A stretch of 6,617 bases of DNA, taken from Candidatus Nitrosopumilus sp. (lineage in GTDB: Archaea > Thermoproteota > Nitrososphaeria > Nitrososphaerales > Nitrosopumilaceae). The stretch spans positions 1-6,617 of the forward strand of contig DAOWGL010000098.1 in assembly GCA_030637455.1 (NCBI GenBank), given 5' to 3'. The translations under genes and the position numbers were made by a program. Within the stretch, counting starts at the first letter, position 1. Each line of letters begins with the position of its first letter. A model generated the notes under the pieces. The model saw only the letters and a list, made by a program, of their open reading frames with translations, ran no database searches and was not told the DNA's origin. Below are positions 1-4,015 of this stretch, piece by piece.

Positions 1-36
1 AAGATTAAAACCGTACAATTCAGGTTCCAATTATGA
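1..36 (+). CDS. possible 3' end of an upstream gene (partial)
   Basis: The frame beginning at base 1 is open from the window edge to a TGA at 34-36 and would end a protein in KIKTVQFRFQL. Its stop overlaps the ATG of the next gene (ATGA at 33-36), the usual arrangement of translationally coupled genes. The next gene's own frame has a stop at 6-8, so it does not simply continue upstream. Eleven codons are too few to identify a product or to exclude chance. A second frame is also open through this stretch. Confidence 0.4.
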   Translation, partial: KIKTVQFRFQL

Positions 37-560
37 AGGACAAGTTAGAAAGGGTACCGTTCTCCCAAGATATTTTTAACGATAAAGTTCATGAGCGTTA
101 TTTGGGATATATGGGAGAATTACAAAAAACCGCTGATAAAAAATCAGAACTATTCATACAAGTAAATTATTTTCATAGTTGTTTAGATGATGCAATGGAA
201 TTTTTGTTAAAAACTGATCAAGCCAGAGGGCTAAAATCACACCAAATTATTCGAATTTTATTTGAGAAAGGAATCTTAGAGGATGTTGAAGCAAAAAATG
301 CAAATAAAATAAATAAAATTCGAAATCTCTTTGCTCATCAATATGATTCACCACATATGATACGAAATGCAGCAGAAATAATCAATAAAATAGAAATTGA
401 ATTAACTGACTTTCCCCCCATGATAGGTCACACTACTGCTAGCATCAAGGAATTAATGGGAAATGCAATGGCAAAATGGGACATGTATCAAAAACTAGAT
501 TTCCTCATTCATGATTTAGTTATGAACATGGAAAACAAAGTTATTCTCATGAAAGATTAG
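33..560 (+). CDS. HEPN-like helical protein with RNxxxH motif, function unknown
   Basis: A 175-residue soluble protein with no signal peptide or membrane segment and almost entirely helix-forming sequence. The clearest feature is KIRNLFAH at residues 95-102, where R97, N98 and H102 form the R-N-x3-H signature of HEPN domains. Similar IRNxFAH motifs occur in MltR/DUF4145-like proteins. Known HEPN proteins include RNase toxins and effectors, whose catalytic pair is this Arg and His, as well as non-enzymatic regulators. The motif is seen; membership of the superfamily is inferred; nuclease activity is speculative. A helical segment at about 35-85 precedes the motif and a second at about 110-170 follows it. 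The start is the only ATG after an in-frame stop at 6-8, and it overlaps a possible upstream stop codon, so the gene may be the distal member of an operon whose first gene lies outside the window. No MNT-type nucleotidyltransferase partner is visible downstream. Confidence 0.8.
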   Translation: MKDKLERVPFSQDIFNDKVHERYLGYMGELQKTADKKSELFIQVNYFHSCLDDAMEFLLKTDQARGLKSHQIIRILFEKGILEDVEAKNANKINKIRNLFAHQYDSPHMIRNAAEIINKIEIELTDFPPMIGHTTASIKELMGNAMAKWDMYQKLDFLIHDLVMNMENKVILMKD

Positions 561-575
561 AGTTTGTTTCTATTT

Positions 576-770
576 TCAAATAACTTTCCCTAGACAATAA
601 GATATTTTTTGTTTATGGCAATCGCATTTGCAGGTACCAGGGACATATCTATGAGATAAACAGTCTTTACATCCTTTACTTCGTCCACTTTTTACTCTTA
701 ACCGTTCTTTATCCAATTCGTAATTTTTTGAAGAAATACTAACAAATAAAGAGATGAAATAATTGTACAA
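576..770 (-). CDS. small cysteine-rich, probably zinc-binding protein
   Basis: A minus-strand frame of 64 codons, convergent with the HEPN-like gene (15-base gap). Numbered from the first possible start, it has C34-x2-C37-x9-C47-x-C49-x-C51-H52-x6-C59, a dense Cys/His cluster that looks like a metal-binding knuckle. A basic stretch (RLRVKSGRSKG) precedes it. There is no ATG. The longest version starts with TTG at 770 and carries a hydrophobic N-terminus (MYNYFISLFVSI) that would leave only five bases to the divergent parvulin gene. A second TTG at 716 gives a 46-residue protein lacking that leader. The shorter form fits better, because the space up to 770 is then free for both promoters and a TATA-like TTTATTTG lies about 26-33 bases upstream. 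The family was not recognised. The Cys pattern argues that the frame is coding; role and metal are unknown. Confidence 0.6.
   Translation of the reverse strand: MYNYFISLFVSISSKNYELDKERLRVKSGRSKGCKDCLSHRYVPGTCKCDCHKQKISYCLGKVI
743..750 (+). promoter_or_regulatory. candidate TATA box for the parvulin gene
   Basis: The AT-rich CAAATAAA element is centred about 29 bases upstream of the ATG at 776, close to the spacing expected for an archaeal leaderless transcript. On the opposite strand the same bases read TTTATTTG and could serve the Cys-rich gene if that starts at 716. In AT-rich DNA such matches occur by chance. Confidence 0.3.
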
Positions 771-775
771 TCATA

Positions 776-1054
776 ATGGGCAGTAAAATAAAATGTTCGC
801 ACATACTAGTAGCAAAACAAAATGAAGCACTAACAATTCTAGAAAAGATCAAAAAGGGTGAAAAATTTGCCAATTTAGCAAAAGAATTTTCAACAGATAC
901 AGGCAGTGGCAAAAAAGAAGGAAATCTAGGCTATTTTACAAAAGGAATGATGGTAAAACCATTTGAAGAGGCAGCATTCAAACTTCAAGTTGGAGAAATT
1001 TCTGAACCAATCAAATCAGAATTCGGATATCACATTATCAAAAGACAGGGATAG
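776..1054 (+). CDS. parvulin-type peptidyl-prolyl cis-trans isomerase
   Basis: A 92-residue single-domain parvulin that catalyses cis-trans isomerisation of X-Pro bonds. The whole protein is the PPIase domain, with no WW domain, signal peptide or anchor. Visible family marks are CSHILV (7-12, with the first active-site His, H9), FSTDTGSG..GNLGYF (38-54), MVKPFEEAAF (59-68) and the C-terminal FGYHIIKR (83-90, with H86). D41 sits where E. coli Par10 and Pin1 have the active-site Cys; Asp is a common replacement. Length and sequence closely match the thaumarchaeal CsPinA (Cenarchaeum) and NmPin (Nitrosopumilus maritimus). NmPin has been reported to associate with membranes through a lysine-rich surface, and this copy is also Lys-rich (K24, K26, K27, K30, K46, K47). 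The ATG is preceded by a TATA-like element but no Shine-Dalgarno sequence, so a leaderless mRNA is likely. It is divergent from the Cys-rich gene and convergent, stop against stop, with the following small ORF. Confidence 0.96.
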   Translation: MGSKIKCSHILVAKQNEALTILEKIKKGEKFANLAKEFSTDTGSGKKEGNLGYFTKGMMVKPFEEAAFKLQVGEISEPIKSEFGYHIIKRQG

Positions 1055-1201
1055 TTAAGATTTTGATTCTTTGACCTTTTCAAAGTCATCATTAATTTTC
1101 TGACTAATTTTCTTAAAATCTTCTTTAATTTCCTTGTGAAGTTTTTTCTCTTTTTGAACTAAATCTCTCATTTCTTTTGATTTGTTACTAATTGACAACA
1201 T
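1055..1201 (-). CDS. 48-residue charged helical (coiled-coil-like) protein, unknown
   Basis: A short minus-strand frame running from ATG at 1201-1199 to TAA at 1057-1055, giving 48 residues. It begins MLSISNKSKEMRDL and ends NDDFEKVKESKS. From residue 8 on it is almost uninterrupted charged helix, with Lys and Glu alternating around hydrophobic positions (L14, V15, L21, I25, F29, I32, I36, F40, V43), a pattern compatible with a coiled coil. It has no cysteine or membrane segment. Its stop codon is immediately adjacent to the TAG of the parvulin gene, with no spacer, and it otherwise fills the space to the divergent promoter region. An in-frame stop lies upstream at 1225-1223, so the ATG is well bounded. 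The family was not recognised. Lys/Glu-rich frames can arise in AT-rich DNA, so coding status is probable rather than certain. Confidence 0.55.
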   Translation of the reverse strand: MLSISNKSKEMRDLVQKEKKLHKEIKEDFKKISQKINDDFEKVKESKS

Positions 1202-1228
1202 TCTAGAATGAATATGAACAGTTTAGAA

Positions 1229-1238
1229 GATAATTATC
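1229..1238. promoter_or_regulatory. perfect 10-bp palindrome in a divergent intergenic region
   Basis: GATAATTATC is a perfect inverted repeat located between the divergent starts at 1201 (-) and 1307 (+). It lies 28-37 bases upstream of the minus-strand ATG, where a TATA box or an overlapping operator would be. It may be the TATA element of the 48-residue gene, a dimeric regulator site, or chance in AT-rich DNA. Confidence 0.3.
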
Positions 1239-1260
1239 AATTTCAACACCTAAAAAACCA

Positions 1261-1270
1261 AAATAAAATA
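1261..1270 (+). promoter_or_regulatory. candidate TATA box for the 90-residue gene
   Basis: AAATAAAATA is centred about 41 bases before the ATG at 1307, implying a start site near 1292 and a short A-rich leader of roughly 15 bases. No Shine-Dalgarno-like sequence precedes the ATG. The assignment rests on composition and spacing only. Confidence 0.3.
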
Positions 1271-1306
1271 CACAACATTTTTTTCAGTTACAAAAATTGA
1301 AAAAAC

Positions 1307-1579
1307 ATGGTACTAGATGATAAAATTCTAGATGAGATTTTAGAATATCTAGATAAATCAATGAATAATTTAGCAAAAGAGGCATTTGAGAATCTAGAAT
1401 TAGAAGGAGGGTTTCAAGGAGTAGAAGATTTTCTTCAAAATCAATACGATATAAGATTAGAAAATTTATTGTCTGCAAAAAAAAGTAGCATACATCATTT
1501 AGAGTCTAGTATGAAAAATAAAGTAATTCAAAGAAAACAATTGGTTTTTGAAAACATTACTAATCAATATCAAAATTAG
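1307..1579 (+). CDS. hypothetical protein, 90 residues, helical
   Basis: A 90-residue protein starting MVLDDKILDEILEYLDKS. I do not recognise a family. The N-terminal half is strongly acidic and predicted helical by eye (residues 4-33). A Gly-Gly turn at 34-35 leads into a second amphipathic stretch (GVEDFLQNQYDIRLENLL, 38-55). The C-terminal third is more basic (KK at 58-59, K70, K72, R76, K77). It has no cysteines, signal peptide or membrane segment. The frame was preferred over an overlapping minus-strand frame (1478-1284) because it begins with ATG after a non-coding gap, has normal amino-acid composition, and ends exactly against the convergent helicase gene. The two stop codons overlap, with TAG at 1577-1579 against the helicase TAA at 1578-1576. 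A small helical structural or regulatory role is possible but there is no direct evidence. Confidence 0.75.
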   Translation: MVLDDKILDEILEYLDKSMNNLAKEAFENLELEGGFQGVEDFLQNQYDIRLENLLSAKKSSIHHLESSMKNKVIQRKQLVFENITNQYQN

Positions 1580-3084
1580 ATAAAAGCATCTAGTCCAGAT
1601 TTTTTAGATTCAATTTCTTGGTTTTTCTCTAACACCTGTGTCATTTTTTCACCCATTGATTTTGCTGCAGTCATCTTTCTTTTTCCTATCCAATAATATG
1701 TCTCATCAATGGTATTTTTTGCTATTAACACTACAAGTTTACCAGTATCTTTTCTACCCGTTCTTCCTCTTCTTTGGATAAATCTTACAGAGCTTGGAAC
1801 GTTATCATAAAAAATCACCTGATTAACTTCGGCAATATCTAATCCTTCTTCTCCAACACGTGTGGCAACAAGTACTCTAAAAACTCCATCTCGAAAGTTT
1901 TGTACAGTTTCAATCTGTTTTTTCTGTTTCAATCCTGCATCGCCAGCTTTTCCAATTAAGATTCCAGCAGAAATTCCCAGTTCAGCAAGTTTATTGTGAA
2001 TTAAATCAACAGAGTCGCGATAGCTTGTAAAGATCAGTGCTTTCCCTGGGACTGATTCAATAATTTCTTTGAGTTTAGGAATCTTTGAATGTTCAACGCC
2101 ATGAGATTGCGCTTCATTTGCCAATTGGATTGCTCGTGTAAAATTTGGATCAATTTCAAATAATTCTTTAACGCCAATTCCTTTCTTTGCTTTTGCACGT
2201 TCACAGAATTTCAAAAACGGTGTTACTCCATGAACCTCTAAAAGATTCAAAGCATAATGAATTCTAATTGCAGTGAAGAGGGGTTTTGCAGAACGCCTGT
2301 TCTGATTTAATACAAATTGTCTTATTCGGAGAAGAGCAGAAAGAGATTGTTGTTCTGCCAAACGTATTCCATTTTTTCTTAAAAGATCATATCGTTCATC
2401 TAATGCTAGTTTTAATAATTTTTGTATAGCCTTTAACTCAGAAGGGAGTTCAACGTTAATCCATTCAGTATGGGTTTCTTGAGTGTAAGGTTTTACATCA
2501 GGACTATCTTCAGTACGTTCAGCTACACTGGAAATTCGAAGTTTTGTTAAAATCTCAGTAGCTTTATCTTTTTCGCTAGGTAAAGTAGCAGTCATCCCTA
2601 CAAGCCTTGCAGAAGAATTTTCAAATCTTTCTGCTATTCCAGAGTATGCATAATCACCAGTGGTTCTATGTACTTCATCAAAAATCACAAGGGTGAATTG
2701 TTCCGGAGTGACTATACCTCGAATTAAATCATTTCGAGCAATTTCAGGAGTTGCACAAACAATACTATTATTCCAAAGTTTAGTTCTCTTTGGAATCGGA
2801 TCCTCCCCAGTAACTAGAGAGATATCATCAAGAGTGAGATTATTTTTTAAAAAATCATAATGTTGATTTACCAAAACCCTAGTTGGAGCTAAAAACAATA
2901 TGCCCCCAGTGCCTTTTGATAAATATTCAGAAATTACATGTAGTGCAACAGCTGTTTTTCCAAGACCGGTAGGTAAAACCACAATACAATTTTCTTTAAT
3001 AGCTTGATCTGCAAGATTGATTTGATAGTCTCGTTTCTCAATAGAGTTTTTTTTTACATATTTTTTATCAACGAAATCGGTCAT
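1576..3084 (-). CDS. hef: Hef/FANCM-like superfamily 2 helicase (no nuclease domain)
   Basis: A 502-residue ATP-dependent DNA helicase/translocase of the Hef-FANCM-Mph1 branch, which in other organisms remodels stalled forks and branched DNA. Numbered from the ATG, RecA domain 1 has Walker A LPTGLGKT (37-44, K43), Ia APTRVLV (66-72), ATPE (111-114), motif II DEVH (136-139) and motif III TATLP (165-169). An insert of about 130 helical residues (roughly 205-335) follows and matches the thumb-like insertion of Hef. RecA domain 2 has LIFTSYRDS (350-358), motif V VGEEGLDI (410-417) and motif VI QRRGRTGR (437-444). Euryarchaeal Hef continues into an XPF-type nuclease; this protein stops after the helicase core and a Lys/Glu-rich tail ending KSGLDAFI, a degenerate PCNA-interacting (PIP-like) motif. 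The frame also offers GTG one codon upstream (3087-3085); ATG at 3084 is preferred. The gene is convergent with the 90-residue gene and lies downstream of the zinc-ribbon gene. Confidence 0.95.
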   Translation of the reverse strand: MTDFVDKKYVKKNSIEKRDYQINLADQAIKENCIVVLPTGLGKTAVALHVISEYLSKGTGGILFLAPTRVLVNQHYDFLKNNLTLDDISLVTGEDPIPKRTKLWNNSIVCATPEIARNDLIRGIVTPEQFTLVIFDEVHRTTGDYAYSGIAERFENSSARLVGMTATLPSEKDKATEILTKLRISSVAERTEDSPDVKPYTQETHTEWINVELPSELKAIQKLLKLALDERYDLLRKNGIRLAEQQSLSALLRIRQFVLNQNRRSAKPLFTAIRIHYALNLLEVHGVTPFLKFCERAKAKKGIGVKELFEIDPNFTRAIQLANEAQSHGVEHSKIPKLKEIIESVPGKALIFTSYRDSVDLIHNKLAELGISAGILIGKAGDAGLKQKKQIETVQNFRDGVFRVLVATRVGEEGLDIAEVNQVIFYDNVPSSVRFIQRRGRTGRKDTGKLVVLIAKNTIDETYYWIGKRKMTAAKSMGEKMTQVLEKNQEIESKKSGLDAFI

Positions 3085-3101
3085 CACACATAGAAAGATC
3101 G

Positions 3102-3120
3102 TAATTTATGGATTTTATGC
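3102..3120 (-). promoter_or_regulatory. candidate promoter of the helicase gene
   Basis: On the minus strand two overlapping TATA-like elements occur, GCATAAAATC (3120-3111) and CATAAATTA (3110-3102), about 20-35 bases before the helicase start codon. Either could direct a leaderless or nearly leaderless transcript. There is no Shine-Dalgarno sequence. Which element is used cannot be decided from sequence. Confidence 0.4.
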
Positions 3121-3227
3121 TTTCGTATAGTCAATTATTAGCTAACATGTGATTTTCCGTTTCCTATTAACCAAAATCTATGCCTAAGTTTAGAATTCAT
3201 GCAGAATATCCACATATGAAATCAAGG
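3121..3227. other. intergenic stretch between helicase promoter and zinc-ribbon gene
   Basis: About 107 bases with no convincing gene, hairpin or repeat. It holds chance-length frames only: 24 codons on the plus strand from ATG at 3180, running antisense into the zinc-ribbon gene, and 25 codons on the minus strand (3215-3138). It probably contains the 3' untranslated region of the zinc-ribbon gene. Confidence 0.5.
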
Positions 3228-3386
3228 TTATGGAAATCTTCCTTCATCGATTAATTCTTTGTATACTGTTTTTTCAATACGAGTTTCGGCTGCACCACAT
3301 TTACTACACATACCTGTTTCATTAGGATCTTCTTTCATTTTCTTTTCACATTCTACACATTTGTTAATGCCTTTTTTGAATCCCAT
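3228..3386 (-). CDS. 52-residue zinc-ribbon protein
   Basis: A short minus-strand gene from ATG at 3386-3384 to TAA at 3230-3228. The 52-residue product begins MGFKKGINKC and ends ELIDEGRFP. It has two CxxC knuckles, C10-V-E-C13 and C27-S-K-C30-G, separated by 13 residues, the layout of a treble-clef or zinc-ribbon fold binding one zinc ion. A charged helical C-terminus follows (ETRIEKTVYKELIDEG). The ordered Cys pairs, ATG start and a TATA-like element at leaderless spacing argue strongly that it is real despite its size. Small stand-alone zinc ribbons of this kind are common in archaea and usually uncharacterised; many bind nucleic acid or partner proteins. It is co-directional with the helicase and 143 bases upstream of it, but the helicase appears to have its own promoter. 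Function is unknown. Confidence 0.8.
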   Translation of the reverse strand: MGFKKGINKCVECEKKMKEDPNETGMCSKCGAAETRIEKTVYKELIDEGRFP

Positions 3387-3408
3387 ATCACAATTTTCAT
3401 CCTATTCA

Positions 3409-3420
3409 GATAATAACTAT
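3409..3420 (-). promoter_or_regulatory. candidate TATA box for the zinc-ribbon gene
   Basis: On the minus strand the sequence reads ATAGTTATTATC and is centred about 28 bases before the ATG at 3386, as expected for a leaderless archaeal transcript. It forms one half of a divergent promoter region with the TATA box of the dCMP deaminase gene. Confidence 0.4.
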
Positions 3421-3453
3421 GTTTGATCGCAGATACAATCCTATTAGCGTGAT

Positions 3454-3462
3454 CCATATATT
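3454..3462 (+). promoter_or_regulatory. TATA box of the dCMP deaminase-polymerase unit
   Basis: CCATATATT contains a near-consensus archaeal TATA box centred about 26 bases before the GTG at 3484. That spacing puts the transcription start on or next to the start codon, so the first gene is probably leaderless. The match also supports the GTG start, since no other usable start lies between it and the in-frame stop at 3445-3447. Confidence 0.6.
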
Positions 3463-3483
3463 GAACAGACAGACAGGATTCAT

Positions 3484-4011
3484 GTGAGTGATACTTTTGA
3501 CAGACCCGATTGGAATGAATATTTTATGCTTCAAGCAGAACTAGCAAAACTTCGTTCCAACTGTATGACTAGACAAGTAGGTGCAGTAATAGTCAGAAAC
3601 CACAGACAATTGGCAACTGGATATAATGGAACTCCACCAGGAATCAAAAATTGTTTTGAAGGGGGATGTAAGAGATGTCAACTTCGCATGGAGGGGAAAA
3701 TTGAATCCGGAGCATCACTGGATAGATGCCTATGCAATCATGCAGAAGCCAATGCAATCATGCATTGTGCAATTTTAGGAATTGAAGCAGGAACAGAAGG
3801 AGCAATTCTATACACAACATTTGTTCCATGCCTAGAATGTACAAAAATGGCAATAACTATTGGGATTAGAAAATTTGTTTGTCTTGATGCATATCCTGAA
3901 ACAGATTATGATTTGTTGGAAGAAGCAGGGGTCGAAGTGGTTAGTTTGGACAAAAGTAAAATTACTAAATGGGCAAAAGCACTAGTTGACAAATACGAAA
4001 ATTCAGAGTGA
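3484..4011 (+). CDS. deoxycytidylate (dCMP) deaminase
   Basis: A 175-residue zinc enzyme of the ComEB/T4 dCMP deaminase family, converting dCMP to dUMP, the precursor of dTMP. The catalytic zinc site is visible: HAE (86-88, H86 ligand, E88 proton shuttle) and PCLEC (115-119, C116 and C119 ligands). SNCMTRQVGAVIV (25-37) and GYNGTPPG (46-53) match the family core and nucleotide-binding loop. C27 and C57 fall where the T4 enzyme has two ligands of its second, structural zinc. C62, C65, C82 and C84 may complete that site or form another. The start is GTG at 3484; an ATG two bases earlier is out of frame and meets TGA at once. In-frame stop 3445-3447 blocks any longer form, and the TATA box 26 bases upstream fits. 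The gene is first in a unit with the polymerase gene, four bases downstream. Some family members are regulated by dCTP and dTTP; whether this one is cannot be told. Confidence 0.93.
   Translation: MSDTFDRPDWNEYFMLQAELAKLRSNCMTRQVGAVIVRNHRQLATGYNGTPPGIKNCFEGGCKRCQLRMEGKIESGASLDRCLCNHAEANAIMHCAILGIEAGTEGAILYTTFVPCLECTKMAITIGIRKFVCLDAYPETDYDLLEEAGVEVVSLDKSKITKWAKALVDKYENSE
4004..4011 (+). promoter_or_regulatory. ribosome-binding site supporting the polymerase ATG start
   Basis: CAGAGTGA, spanning the deaminase stop codon, partly matches the archaeal anti-Shine-Dalgarno sequence (GAGTGA against GAGGTGA) and sits four bases before the ATG at 4016. An internal gene in an operon needs such a site, unlike the leaderless first gene. 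It is the main sequence argument for ATG 4016 over TTG 3986. Confidence 0.45.
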
Positions 4012-4015
4012 GAAA

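Noticed and set aside
1278..1284. Seven-T run as a transcription terminator
   Set aside because: It is upstream of the plus-strand gene and not directly downstream of a plus-strand stop codon; T runs are frequent in this AT-rich DNA.
1312..1365. Repeated CTAGAT-like words near the start of the 90-residue gene
   Set aside because: Explained by recurring Leu-Asp codons (CTAGAT) in an acidic helical protein; spacing is irregular, so it is not a repeat array.
1284..1478. 64-codon minus-strand frame opposite the 90-residue gene
   Set aside because: Low-complexity Leu/Ile-rich translation typical of an antisense shadow; the plus-strand frame has ATG placement and a stop fitted to the neighbouring gene.
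2660..2860. 66-codon plus-strand frame inside the helicase gene
   Set aside because: Lies antisense to the conserved helicase motifs II and Ia region; no independent support.
3138..3215. 25-codon minus-strand micro-ORF between helicase and zinc-ribbon genes
   Set aside because: Chance length, atypical composition, and no regulatory signal.
3180..3254. 24-codon plus-strand micro-ORF starting at ATG 3180
   Set aside because: Chance length, no promoter at suitable spacing, and its end is antisense to the zinc-ribbon gene.
3986..4015. TTG start for the polymerase adding ten residues
   Set aside because: Overlaps the deaminase gene by 26 bases; the ATG at 4016 has a ribosome-binding-like sequence and normal operon spacing.
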